A DNA stretch of 64,000 nucleotides from assembly GCF_044344315.1 (NCBI RefSeq), contig NZ_JBIJDC010000002.1:1-64000 (forward strand), in the 5' to 3' direction. Below, piece after piece: positions 41,634 to 50,710 of this stretch. The DNA comes from Zoogloea sp044344315. GTDB lineage: Bacteria > Pseudomonadota > Gammaproteobacteria > Burkholderiales > Rhodocyclaceae. The notes under the pieces are model-generated. The model had not been told where the DNA came from, made no database searches, and worked only from the letters and a program-made list of their open reading frames with translations. Positions within the stretch are counted from its first letter, which is position 1. Each line of letters begins with the position of its first letter. Made by a program: the position numbers and the translations under genes.

Positions 41634-44600
41634 ATGAAAAGCATTTTCAAGGCCCTCCTCCACCCCTTAGCCATCACGCTCGTCGGCCTTATCGCCTTGA
41701 GTCTGGCGATTTGGTACGTGGGGCCCCTCATCGCCGTCGCTGGCCACGCCCCACTCGAATCAGAGACCGCCAGGCTGGTGCTCATCCTGCTTTGCGTGCT
41801 GACCATAGTCGGCCACCTGGCCTACCGCAGCTGGAAAGCCCGCAAGAAGAACGCCGAACTGATCGACGGCATTGTCGGTAAGCCCGCCCAGAAGGAAGAG
41901 TCACCAGAACTGCAGATTCTGCGCCAGCGCTTTGCCGAAGGTACGGCAGTGCTCAAGCAACGCCGGATGGGCGGCGAGACCCAGGGCGGCGCCCTGGACA
42001 AGCTCGCTGCGATGGGATCGAGCCGCTATCTCTACGAGTTGCCGTGGTACGTCTTCATCGGCGCCCCTGGTTCCGGCAAGACCACGGCGCTGATCAACTC
42101 CGGCCTGCGCTTCCCGCTGGCCGAGGGCACGGGGGGCCATCAGGTCAAGGGCGTAGGTGGCACCCGCAACTGTGACTGGTGGTTTTCCGACGAAGCGGTG
42201 CTGCTGGATACCGCTGGCCGCTACACGACCCAGGATTCCGACCGGGAGACGGACAAGGGTGCGTGGCGTGAATTCCTGGCCCTGCTCAAGAAGTTCCGCC
42301 CCCGCCAGCCTCTCAATGGGGTCCTGCTGACCATTTCTCTGAGCGACCTGCTCACCCAGAACGAGGCCGCTGCCAGCACCCACGCCGCCGCCCTGCGCGA
42401 ACGCATCCATGAGCTGTACACCGAGCTCGGCGTGCGCCTCCCCATCTACGTACTGGTCACCAAGTCCGACCTGATCGCGGGCTTTCAGGAATTCTTCGGC
42501 AACCTGGGCAAGGATGCCCGCGACCAGGTGTGGGGCACCACCCTGCCCCTGGACGACGATGCAAAGCCCCTGGCCGGGCTCGGTGCCCGCTTTGCGGGCC
42601 TCCAGTCACGCATCGACGGCCAGCTCATGGAGCGCCTGCAGACCGAAAGGGACCTCTCCCGGCGGGAGGCCATTGCGGCCTTTCCCCACCAGTTTGCGGG
42701 CACCACCCGCCTGCTTGGCAGCTTCATCGACCGGATATTCGCGTCATCGGGCTTCAAGCATGATGCCCTCGTGCGTGGCGTCTACTTCACCAGCGGCACC
42801 CAGGAGGGCAGCCCTATCGACCGCGTGCTGGCCACCCTGGGTGGGGCCTTCAGCCTGGAGCGGCGAGTCCTTCCGCCCCAGTTCGGTTCGGGCAAGAGCT
42901 TCTTCATGACGCGCCTGCTGCGGGAAGTCATCTTTGCCGAACAGGGCATCGGCAAGGCCAATCTCGCCTGGGAACGCCGCCGCGGGCTCATCCGCCTGGC
43001 GGCGTTTGCGTCCATCGGCCTCGTTTCAGTGGGGCTGCTGCTCGCCTGGACCCTCTCTTACATCGGCAACCGCGGCTACATAGATGAAGTGGATGCCCGC
43101 GTTGCCGAGCTGAAACCCGTCACGGTCAAGGCCTCCGATCTGCCCCTGGATGACCTGCTCACCTTGCTGCCGGTGATCGATGCGGTACAAGGTGTATCCG
43201 TCACGGCCGCCCGCCCCGGCGGCAATACGCCCATGTCCCTGGGCTTCGGTCTCGCCCAGGATGAGAAGCTCGATGCAGCAGCCGGGCAGGCCTACCGCAA
43301 CCTGCTGCGGGACGCGCTGATGCCGCGCATTGCGCAGCGCATCGACACGCAGCTGCGCGACAGCCTGTCACGGAGCAATCTGGAGTTCACCTACGAGGCC
43401 CTCAAGGCCTACCTGATGCTCCAGGACCCCGCCCGCTTCAATGCCGAGGCGCTGAAAGCCTGGATCACCAGCGACTGGGAACGGACCCTCCCTGCCGGCG
43501 CCACCACCGATCAACGCGGCGCCCTCAACCAGCATCTGGACAATCTGTTTGCGACGGGAGCCGTCAATTCACCGGTGGCCACGGATAGTGCCCTCGTTGC
43601 CCAGGCCCGCAATCAGCTCCTGCGCTTCTCGCTGCCTGCGCGCGTGTATAGCCGTCTCAAGCGCCAGGGGGTCGGTCGAGACATCCCCGACTTTGCCCTC
43701 GACCGGGCCGCCGGCCCGTCCGCCACACTGGTCTTTGTGCGCAAGAGCGGCCAGCCCCTGACCAAGGGTATCGCCGGCCTGTACACCCACGACGGCTACT
43801 ACAAGGGCTTCGACCGGGAAGTCGGACGCGTGACCCAGCAACTGGCCAGTGAGGAGTCGTGGGTCCTGGGCACGGCGGCCGGCACGCCACCCGACTCCGT
43901 CCGCCTGATTGAGGATGTCCGGCGGCTTTACCTGGCGGACTACATCGCGGTATGGGACGACTACCTGCGGGACGTGACCCTGATCCGCTCCACCAGCCTG
44001 CAGCAGAGCATTCAGCAGGCCCGCACCCTGTCAGCGCCGGATTCACCCCTGCTGCGCTTCATGAAGGCCGTCGCCAAGGAAACCTCCCTGAGCCGCAAGC
44101 CCGAAGACAAGACCGTGGTGGATGCCGCAAAGGAAAAAACCTCCGGCGCCCGTCAAGAGCTGGGCAAGATCCTCGGCTTCGACCCGGTTGCCAACGTGCG
44201 CGGCCCCCAGGGCGTCTCCCAGGAGAGCATGGTGGACGAGCACTTCGCGCCGATCCGCAACCTGGTCGACAGCAGCGACGGAAAGACCGCCCCTATCGAC
44301 GGCGTGATGTCCCTGCTCAACGAGGTCTACGTCAATCTCACTGCCACCGAAACGGCCCTTCGCGACAAAGTGGCGCCCCCACCGGGTGGCACCGCTGCCA
44401 AGGTAAAGGCAGAAGGCGCGCGCATGCCGGAGCCCCTGCGCTCAATGCTGCAGCAGATCTCCACGGCAGGCGTCAGCCAGGCCCTCTCGGCAACCCGCGA
44501 AAATCTGTCGGCTAACGTGGGCGGCCAGGTCGGCCAGTTCTGCCAGCGTGCCATAGACGGCCGCTACCCCTTCACCAAAGGCAGCAACAGGGATGTCACC

Positions 44601-45191
44601 CGCGAAGACTTCGCACGACTGTTCTCCCCCGGCGGCATCATCGACGACTTCTTCCAGAAAAATCTGGCCCAGTACGTGGACACCTCCACCCGCCAGTGGA
44701 CCTTCAAGAAGGTTCAGGAGCAGTCCCTGGGCGACCCGGGCAGTCTGGTCCAGTTTCAGCGGGCTTCGGTCATTCGTGACGTGTTCTTCCGCAGCGGCGG
44801 TTCTCTGCGTCTCGACTTCAAGCCCCTGGAGATGGACCCTGCGCTCACCCAGATCACCATCGACGTGGATGGTCAGCTGATCCGCTATGCCCACGGCCCG
44901 CAGGTGCTCCAGTCGGTACAGTGGCCCGGCGCCAAGGGGGGCCTGAGTGCCCGGGTGCAGGTCAATCCGCCCTCTGCCAGTGGTAACTCCGGTTTCTCGA
45001 CCGAAGGCCCCTGGGCCCTCTTCCGTCTCTTTGACAAGGCCCGGATCGAAAGCCTGGGCGCGCCGGAGAAGTTCCGTGTGAGCTTTGACGTGGACGGCCG
45101 CAGCGCAAGTTTCGAAGTGACCGCAGGGAGCGTCCAGAACCCCTTCCGACTGCGCGAACTCGCCGAATTCCGATGCCCCGGCGGCCTCTAG
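41634..45191 (+). CDS. tssM: type VI secretion membrane protein TssM (IcmF)
   Basis: This protein spans the inner membrane and joins TssL to TssJ. The 1185 residues show two N-terminal transmembrane helices (about 8-65), a cytoplasmic NTPase-like domain with intact Walker A 'GAPGSGKT' (143-150), a third helix (about 455-480, 'FASIGLVSVGLLLAWTL') and a long periplasmic part ending in the beta-rich TssJ-binding region ('GPWALFRLFDKARIE', 'FEVTAGSVQNPF', 'ELAEFRCPGGL'). ATG 41634 is chosen because the first helix starts there. The intact P-loop suggests nucleotide binding, which not all TssM retain. Confidence 0.97.
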   Translation: MKSIFKALLHPLAITLVGLIALSLAIWYVGPLIAVAGHAPLESETARLVLILLCVLTIVGHLAYRSWKARKKNAELIDGIVGKPAQKEESPELQILRQRFAEGTAVLKQRRMGGETQGGALDKLAAMGSSRYLYELPWYVFIGAPGSGKTTALINSGLRFPLAEGTGGHQVKGVGGTRNCDWWFSDEAVLLDTAGRYTTQDSDRETDKGAWREFLALLKKFRPRQPLNGVLLTISLSDLLTQNEAAASTHAAALRERIHELYTELGVRLPIYVLVTKSDLIAGFQEFFGNLGKDARDQVWGTTLPLDDDAKPLAGLGARFAGLQSRIDGQLMERLQTERDLSRREAIAAFPHQFAGTTRLLGSFIDRIFASSGFKHDALVRGVYFTSGTQEGSPIDRVLATLGGAFSLERRVLPPQFGSGKSFFMTRLLREVIFAEQGIGKANLAWERRRGLIRLAAFASIGLVSVGLLLAWTLSYIGNRGYIDEVDARVAELKPVTVKASDLPLDDLLTLLPVIDAVQGVSVTAARPGGNTPMSLGFGLAQDEKLDAAAGQAYRNLLRDALMPRIAQRIDTQLRDSLSRSNLEFTYEALKAYLMLQDPARFNAEALKAWITSDWERTLPAGATTDQRGALNQHLDNLFATGAVNSPVATDSALVAQARNQLLRFSLPARVYSRLKRQGVGRDIPDFALDRAAGPSATLVFVRKSGQPLTKGIAGLYTHDGYYKGFDREVGRVTQQLASEESWVLGTAAGTPPDSVRLIEDVRRLYLADYIAVWDDYLRDVTLIRSTSLQQSIQQARTLSAPDSPLLRFMKAVAKETSLSRKPEDKTVVDAAKEKTSGARQELGKILGFDPVANVRGPQGVSQESMVDEHFAPIRNLVDSSDGKTAPIDGVMSLLNEVYVNLTATETALRDKVAPPPGGTAAKVKAEGARMPEPLRSMLQQISTAGVSQALSATRENLSANVGGQVGQFCQRAIDGRYPFTKGSNRDVTREDFARLFSPGGIIDDFFQKNLAQYVDTSTRQWTFKKVQEQSLGDPGSLVQFQRASVIRDVFFRSGGSLRLDFKPLEMDPALTQITIDVDGQLIRYAHGPQVLQSVQWPGAKGGLSARVQVNPPSASGNSGFSTEGPWALFRLFDKARIESLGAPEKFRVSFDVDGRSASFEVTAGSVQNPFRLRELAEFRCPGGL

Positions 45192-45237
45192 CCTCCCAAG
45201 GGTGCGATAGACCGGAACAGTAGAAAGGAGCCCGACG

Positions 45238-45909
45238 ATGACTGCAGGCTGGTATGGCAAGCTTCCCGCACTGGGTGATTTTGCCCAGCGGCGGCTGGAA
45301 CAGGACTTCATCGTAGGCTGGGACACCTGGCTGCAGAGCGTGATCGTCGACAGCCAGCGCATCCTGGGTGGAAACTGGCTGTCTGCCTACCTGAGGGCTC
45401 CGGTCTGGCGTTTCGTGCTCGCCCCCGGGGTGGTGGATAGCCGCAACTGGAGCGGCATCCTGCTCCCCTCCGTAGACCGGGTCGGCCGCTATTTTCCGCT
45501 GACCGTCTGCGCCCCGCTCCCGCAGTTCAGCTGGTCAGCACCTCAAGTAGCGATATTGGATGCATGGCTGAACCGTCTCGAGGATGCGGCCCGGGCCTGC
45601 CTGACCCACGAGGCCACGGTCGAGGGCTTTGAAGCCGCCCTGGCAGCGACCGGCACCCTCGACCTGGGGCCACCTTCACCTGGCGGCGCAGCCCTGGCCG
45701 CGCTGCGGAGTCGCAGTCGGGCCTGCACGCTCCCCCGCAGCCCCGGCCAGGCACCGGCCTTCGATCGGCTCGCCGGTGACGCACTGAACGAACTCCTGGG
45801 AGGCTACAGCCTGTGGTGGGACAGCGACGGACAACAGGCCCTTGCCCATTCGCATCTCCCCTCTGGCCCGGCCTTTGTGGACATGCTCCAAACCACGCCT
45901 CCCGCCTGA
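45238..45909 (+). CDS. tagF: type VI secretion-associated protein TagF
   Basis: The 223 residues carry the TagF signature 'GWYGKLPALGDFAQRRL', 'FVLAPGVVDSRNWSGILLPSVDRVGRYFPLT' broken over two strands, and 'SLWWDSDG'. TagF is a post-translational repressor in the P. aeruginosa H1 system and in some bacteria is fused to PppA. Here pppA is the next gene but on the opposite strand, ending 32 bp away, so the two are neighbours without being co-transcribed. AAAGGAG precedes the ATG. It is the last gene of the plus arm. A weak hairpin (GCCTGA/TCAGGC) lies in the gap with no T run. Confidence 0.93.
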   Translation: MTAGWYGKLPALGDFAQRRLEQDFIVGWDTWLQSVIVDSQRILGGNWLSAYLRAPVWRFVLAPGVVDSRNWSGILLPSVDRVGRYFPLTVCAPLPQFSWSAPQVAILDAWLNRLEDAARACLTHEATVEGFEAALAATGTLDLGPPSPGGAALAALRSRSRACTLPRSPGQAPAFDRLAGDALNELLGGYSLWWDSDGQQALAHSHLPSGPAFVDMLQTTPPA

Positions 45910-45941
45910 GCAGACCGATCAGGCCGGGAGAAAGCTGACGT

Positions 45942-46730
45942 TTATGCCCGCGGATAGGGCCGGATGACGGTGGTGGCGGGTCGGGCTCCATAAAACACCC
46001 CCACTGCGCTGAAATTGTCGTTTTCGGCCTTGGCGACCCTCTCCACCTGCAAAGCCATGCCCACCAGCCAATCATTCGCCTCGACCGCGCCTGCCAGTTG
46101 GGACAGCATGAATACCTCGTCCACATACTCCCACCATCCATCGGTGCAGATGAGGAAGGCGTCGCCCTGCTTCAGCCCCACCAGCGAACCCGCCACGGAG
46201 AGCTCAATCGTTTCAGCGGAGCCAATTGCCGAGGTGAGCAGACTGCGCTGGGGATGAGTACGGAGATCGCGTTCGTTGCTGTAACCCGCATCAATGAAGC
46301 TCTGTACCAGACTGTGGTCACGGGTACGGTAGGCGATATCACCATCGCGAAAAAGGTAGATGCGGGTATCCCCCACGTGCCCCCAGATGGCCGACTCCGT
46401 GGCCCGATCCACCATCAACAGGGCCACCGTTGCATGCATGTCGTCCTTGGTTACGCCAGCCTGCTTGGCGCTGATCACAGCATCATTGGCGTGACGCAAG
46501 AGCTCGATCGCCCGATCAGAACTCACTGACGGATTGGCGGAAAACGCTTCGAGGATAGTGCTGACGACCAGCCTCGACGCAATATCCCCGCTGCCGTGCC
46601 CGCCCGCTCCATCCGAAACGACCCAGCATGCCGCGCTGTCATTGCTCCAGAAGCCACAGGCATCTTCGTTGTAGCCCCTGCCACCCGGCTTCGAGAGATA
46701 GGCCGTTTCGAGCGCGTTAGACTGATCCAT
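45942..46730 (-). CDS. pppA: PP2C-type protein phosphatase PppA
   Basis: This phosphatase is expected to remove phosphate from the FHA protein and so switch the secretion system off. The 262 residues contain the PPM/PP2C metal motifs 'NEDACGFWSN', 'VVSDGAGGHGSGDIAS', 'GHVGDTRIYLFRDGDI', 'LICTDGWWEYVD' and 'AKAENDNFSAVGVFY'. All metal-binding Asp are in place. It starts 2 bp after the tagH stop and is the last gene of the long minus operon. Confidence 0.95.
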   Translation of the reverse strand: MDQSNALETAYLSKPGGRGYNEDACGFWSNDSAACWVVSDGAGGHGSGDIASRLVVSTILEAFSANPSVSSDRAIELLRHANDAVISAKQAGVTKDDMHATVALLMVDRATESAIWGHVGDTRIYLFRDGDIAYRTRDHSLVQSFIDAGYSNERDLRTHPQRSLLTSAIGSAETIELSVAGSLVGLKQGDAFLICTDGWWEYVDEVFMLSQLAGAVEANDWLVGMALQVERVAKAENDNFSAVGVFYGARPATTVIRPYPRA

Positions 46731-46732
46731 GC

Positions 46733-48559
46733 TTACTGGTCCTCCGCCTCATCCCTGAGGCGCTCGATCTGTTCTTCGTACGCCTTCAGAAACTCCCGTC
46801 CGAACAGAGCATCGAAATCGTCCTCGGCCTCCCGTGAGATGGCCGCATAGTGCTGCTCGTAGAGATCCCACAGGCGGGCCTTGCGCGCACCGGGCAGCAC
46901 GCTGGCCAGGAAACCGCCGCGACTGATACGCTGCTCCAGCACCTCGGGCTTGAAGCGCTGAATCAGCCCGCCAATCGCGGCCCGCATGCCGGCCAGGAAG
47001 CCAAACTGATGGGAGCGCAGGTCCAGGTAAGCGTCGCGCATCGCGGGTTCGGCCGCAAGGAAGCCGCCTCCTTTGGGCTCCAGCAACTGAAACAATGCAA
47101 ACTCGATGTCGGGCGCGAACTTCAGGGGGTTGTTCTCCCGACTCACGATCATTGTCATGTCTGCCCGAAACTCCCGCTTCGTCGTGGCCCTCGCCTTGAG
47201 CAAGCCCATCGTTCCCGACACAGCCTCCCGCACGACGACCCCCAGCTGCTCCATGCGCTCGGGCGTCAGCCCTCCATGCGCGTAGATCGGCATGCCCAGG
47301 CCACGCTGGAAAGCCGCGAGCAGCACGGCCGAAACATCCGGCGATGCTGACGGAGCAGGGGCAGGCGCAATGGGCTCAGGCGCCGGGCTTGGCGGAGGCG
47401 CAGCCGGGGACAGGGAAGGCGGCGGCGTGAGGACAACGTCAAAGGCCTGCGATCCGCTCCCCCGGGGTGGGCGGGCATTCGAGGACTGAACGTCCTTGCG
47501 GCGCTCATAGATCTCCGTCTGCGGAAGCGCGGCCACATCCCGGACCGGCGGAGGAGCGGCGTTGGGCCCCTCGCTCGCGGACCAGGACAGAACAATCCCC
47601 GCCCCCGTTTCGGACCGCCCCCCGGGGGGAGTGGCCCCGACCGGAGCAGGCACCGCCGGCTCCGATGCGACAGTCAATGGCACAGGGGTCGGAATCGGAG
47701 CCAGCGGCGAGCCACCTTCGCGCGCGATACCGAGGGGCGAAGCCTGCGCTGCAGATACCCGCGGCAGCCCAATGTTCTCGGCGAGCAACGGCGCATCGTC
47801 ACGCATGGGATCCGGTACAGCCCCGCGGACAGCCCCCCCAAAAAGTGCCAGAGGATCATCAACGACAGGAGCCTGACCCAAGGACGGAGTGACATTTCCG
47901 GAAAGGGATGTGCCAGCAAAGGGATCCTTGCTTCCCTCCCCTGCACGGATGCCGAACAAGGCATCGACACTCGCGTCCAGTGCGGGCATTCCGCCAACGA
48001 CCGAAGGAGGTGCCACCGCCGGGCGCGGCGCAGGCGCAAAGGGGTCCGGCAGGGACGCCGCCGACTCCGGCGGCGCGACTGGCGCTGCAGCCGCATGGAA
48101 GAACACACCGAAAGGATCTTCTGCAGGGGTCGTCAGCAGAGGGCTTCGTGCCTGAGACCGGAAGGGGTCGGCACCGCCCGGCGACACATCTCCAAACAGC
48201 CCGAGCGGATCACTGCCGACGGACCTCGGCCCCTCCCCAGCAAGCTCGGCTTTGCATTGATCGACCTGCATCTCGTACTGCCCGACACAGATCCGGTCAC
48301 CGTCAGCGAGTTGAACACGGGTTCCGCGACCCACGGGGCGCGCATTGATGAGGCTCGGATTGCCCCCCAGATCCTCCAGCAGGAAATTCCCGCCTTCGAA
48401 GATAACCCGTGCCTGAACCCGGGAGATGTGGCGCTCGGGATCAGGCAGCATGAGGCGGTTACCCGCCTCACGACCGATGGTTCCTCCGCCAGCACCGAAC
48501 TCCGCATGGATGGGCTCAGCCAGCGGAGCACCCTTGAAAGTCATCACCACGATGCGCAT
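46733..48559 (-). CDS. tagH: FHA-domain protein TagH
   Basis: The FHA domain reads phosphothreonine and is the scaffold target of the kinase/phosphatase pair. The 608 residues have an N-terminal FHA domain (about 1-100: 'GGTIGREAGNRLMLPDPERHISRVQA', split at GREAGN and HISR), a disordered Pro/Ala linker (about 110-400) with repeated DPF/DPL motifs, and a conserved C-terminal helical domain ('FQRGLGMPIYAHGGLTPERM', 'FLKAYEEQIERLRDEAED'). ATG 48559 is used because AAAGAG lies before it; a TTG 24 bases upstream is open but poor. It is translated just ahead of pppA. Confidence 0.92.
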   Translation of the reverse strand: MRIVVMTFKGAPLAEPIHAEFGAGGGTIGREAGNRLMLPDPERHISRVQARVIFEGGNFLLEDLGGNPSLINARPVGRGTRVQLADGDRICVGQYEMQVDQCKAELAGEGPRSVGSDPLGLFGDVSPGGADPFRSQARSPLLTTPAEDPFGVFFHAAAAPVAPPESAASLPDPFAPAPRPAVAPPSVVGGMPALDASVDALFGIRAGEGSKDPFAGTSLSGNVTPSLGQAPVVDDPLALFGGAVRGAVPDPMRDDAPLLAENIGLPRVSAAQASPLGIAREGGSPLAPIPTPVPLTVASEPAVPAPVGATPPGGRSETGAGIVLSWSASEGPNAAPPPVRDVAALPQTEIYERRKDVQSSNARPPRGSGSQAFDVVLTPPPSLSPAAPPPSPAPEPIAPAPAPSASPDVSAVLLAAFQRGLGMPIYAHGGLTPERMEQLGVVVREAVSGTMGLLKARATTKREFRADMTMIVSRENNPLKFAPDIEFALFQLLEPKGGGFLAAEPAMRDAYLDLRSHQFGFLAGMRAAIGGLIQRFKPEVLEQRISRGGFLASVLPGARKARLWDLYEQHYAAISREAEDDFDALFGREFLKAYEEQIERLRDEAEDQ

Positions 48560-48597
48560 AAGCGAATGCTCTTTAAATTTCAATAAATCCGATTGTG

Positions 48598-49818
48598 TCA
48601 GACTGACGGCGGTGGCGAAATGATCCTTTGCCCTGCCAACGCTGCCCGGGCACCAAAATCCCAGCGGGCTTCAAGGTCGATCCATCGCTGGGCTTCACGG
48701 CTCAAACTGCCTTGAATATCGTGCCCAAGGCGCCAGCGTACACCACCCTGCCAGCGTTTGCCGTGCTCGTCCCATTGCTGACGGGCCTTAGCCAGGTCAG
48801 GCAGAACAAGCTCCTCTTGGAGATCCCGCAATACCGGATCATCCTCGTGATCTTCGGGGGAAGCGATTCGAGCACCGTCCGCGCTCAGCGCCGTCATCCG
48901 ACTCCAGCCGCGAAGAGCCGACGCGGCCAGCAAGGGATCATCCGACGCCATCCAGGCGTACACACGCTCGAGTGCCTGAAAGGAGCCAAGACGCGCAGCC
49001 AGGAGGCCCCGCACGGCAGCGGGCTGCTCGCAGATCCGGGCGAGAACTGCGGACTGTTCCCCGGGAGGTGTCAGTGCCGCAAGCCATCCCAAAGCCCATG
49101 GCTGCCGCTCCGGGGCATCGGCGAGACGCCAGAGAGCTTCCGGAACCCAGGGCTGACCTGTCCATATGGCCGTCTCGACAGCTGCTTCCACCACGCCCGG
49201 GTCCGCGTGGCGAATTGCCTCCGCATAGGGCCTCGGTCGTGCCGTATGACGCGTGTCGACACACAGGGCCGCCCTCCAGGCGATCGCCGCCACATCACCT
49301 TTATCGTGCCCCAACAGGTGGTTCAGGTCGGCCGTATCGGCATCAAGGCGATCGTGCTGGGCAAGGGCAAGCGTGGCCCAAGCTGCATGTAGAGCGCTAC
49401 TCTCGATAAGGGCAGTACGCAATGTGGGCTCTGCCGCCGCCAGGGGCAGAAGTGTCAGCGCCTCTCCGAACCCAGCCAATGCAGGCCCCCTGGCATGCAG
49501 GAATGACGCTAAGACCTGAGAGACCTGGCGACTCGCACCGCAGCGAAGGAGGGCCCAGGCAATGGCAAAGACCTCGTCCCGATCGGGCGACACCAGGCCA
49601 GCGCCAGCAATAGCGTCAAGGGAATCGCCAGCCACCATGGCGCCCTGGACATGCGCCTCGATTCTCTCAGTCAGGTAAGCGAAGTCCGACAGCGTCAAGC
49701 TGTCCGAGCGCACCGAGGCGCGACGACGTTGCCACAGGTAGGCAAGCTCTTCCAGGTGAGTGAGCACCCTGTCCGGAATGAAGGACCAGGAACGCGTGAG
49801 CGGGGCGACGACTGGCAT
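48598..49818 (-). CDS. TIGR02270-family type VI secretion-associated protein
   Basis: The 406 residues are alpha-helical with HEAT-like repeats (Ala/Leu-rich pairs across about 90-340, for example 'DPGVVEAAVETAIWTGQPW' and 'DDPLLAASALRGWSRMTA'). This matches the conserved TIGR02270 family found in type VI loci; its biochemical role is unknown. The end 'SREAQRWIDLEARWDFGARAAL' is typical. It starts 3 bp after the DUF6484 gene stop, so it is translated together with the effector-loading island. No signal peptide is seen. Confidence 0.8.
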   Translation of the reverse strand: MPVVAPLTRSWSFIPDRVLTHLEELAYLWQRRRASVRSDSLTLSDFAYLTERIEAHVQGAMVAGDSLDAIAGAGLVSPDRDEVFAIAWALLRCGASRQVSQVLASFLHARGPALAGFGEALTLLPLAAAEPTLRTALIESSALHAAWATLALAQHDRLDADTADLNHLLGHDKGDVAAIAWRAALCVDTRHTARPRPYAEAIRHADPGVVEAAVETAIWTGQPWVPEALWRLADAPERQPWALGWLAALTPPGEQSAVLARICEQPAAVRGLLAARLGSFQALERVYAWMASDDPLLAASALRGWSRMTALSADGARIASPEDHEDDPVLRDLQEELVLPDLAKARQQWDEHGKRWQGGVRWRLGHDIQGSLSREAQRWIDLEARWDFGARAALAGQRIISPPPSV

Positions 49819-49821
49819 CGC

Positions 49822-50250
49822 CTAATTGATGGACACGCTACCGGCCTTGATCCGTTGCAGGCCCCGAGCCCGGATCAGCACATCCTCCCCACGCAGCACG
49901 GCCTTGCCATCGGCCCTCAGATCAAGCACAGCATCGCCACACTTGAGGGTAAGGACTTCGGTCGCCTCGAGGCACAGCCGCGCCGGCGGCGCCGGAGGGC
50001 TGTATGGGCCGATCCGTCCCATCACCACAGCGGGATGGGCGCCGACGGGTGGCAGCACGATGACCCAATCATGTGCAGCCAGCTCGATCGAGCCGCTACT
50101 GCCGGACTGGAGCCAGGCGGCATCCCATTCGCGACCTCCCGGCAGGCGTACCCGTATCAGCCCGCCCTCCAGCAGCGCGATCACCTCCGCCCGCTGGGGC
50201 TGCGGATCGACTTCATGGGGCAAGACTAGGACACGTGCGGCTTCGGACAT
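49822..50250 (-). CDS. DUF6484-like protein of the VgrG island
   Basis: The 142 residues are beta-rich: 'LIRVRLPGGREWDAAWLQSG', 'DWVIVLPPVGAHPAVVMGRI', and a C-terminal 'LDLRADGKAVLRGEDVLIRARGLQRIK' region whose strands resemble the beta-helix end of VgrG. DUF6484 proteins accompany DUF2169/PAAR cassettes and may act as spike accessories. It lies between the PAAR-like gene (69-bp gap) and the TIGR02270 gene. The assignment is by pattern memory and would need a profile search. Confidence 0.7.
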   Translation of the reverse strand: MSEAARVLVLPHEVDPQPQRAEVIALLEGGLIRVRLPGGREWDAAWLQSGSSGSIELAAHDWVIVLPPVGAHPAVVMGRIGPYSPPAPPARLCLEATEVLTLKCGDAVLDLRADGKAVLRGEDVLIRARGLQRIKAGSVSIN

Positions 50251-50319
50251 TGGGAATCTCCAGGCACCAAATACGGATAGCGGCAGATCATCACGGATTC
50301 TGCAAGTTCCGTCATGACC

Positions 50320-50700
50320 TCACCCAAGGATGTTCTTTTTGTTGTGCCAGAGGGGGTCGCCGAGGCGACAGACATTCTTCCCGTCGAGCATCACATTGAA
50401 GGAGTACATCAGGAACTCGCACTCCTGCTTGAAGGTGCTGCTGATGACCCCTCCGAGTGTCCCCGCCTCGTCCCCCGAGCTCGTCATGTACTTGGCGCCC
50501 TTCACCATCACCATCGAACCATCCGCCTTGACGGTCGTCGTGCCAGCAATGGTGTCTGACGACTTGCCGATGTTTGGATAGGGAATGGGTACGGGCGGCG
50601 CCGAAGGCACCGGTGTCTTGCAGACATCGGGAAAGACCATGCTCATTCCGCCGCTGGTCTTGTGCGCGAATCCGGCAATATTATGAACACTGCATGACAT
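50320..50700 (-). CDS. DUF4150 PAAR-like spike tip protein
   Basis: The 126 residues start 'SCSVHNIAGFAHKTSGGMS' and continue 'VFPDVCKTPVPSAPPVPIPY', 'NIGKSSDTIAGTTTVKADG' and 'FNVMLDGKNVCRLGDPLWHN', the DUF4150 pattern. PAAR-like proteins sharpen the VgrG spike and can carry effectors. Here the domain is alone, with no toxin fused behind it. The frame stays open upstream into the ketosynthase-like gene, but ATG 50700 fits the homology start. It is 10 bp downstream of that gene. Confidence 0.88.
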   Translation of the reverse strand: MSCSVHNIAGFAHKTSGGMSMVFPDVCKTPVPSAPPVPIPYPNIGKSSDTIAGTTTVKADGSMVMVKGAKYMTSSGDEAGTLGGVISSTFKQECEFLMYSFNVMLDGKNVCRLGDPLWHNKKNILG

Positions 50701-50710
50701 CACTCTACCC

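Noticed and set aside
45904..45925. Hairpin GCCTGA/TCAGGC between tagF and pppA as a terminator
   Set aside because: Stem of only six pairs plus bulged extension and no T run; too weak to annotate.
48560..48583. TTG start extending TagH by eight residues
   Set aside because: ATG 48559 has AAAGAG upstream and the FHA fold begins directly behind it.
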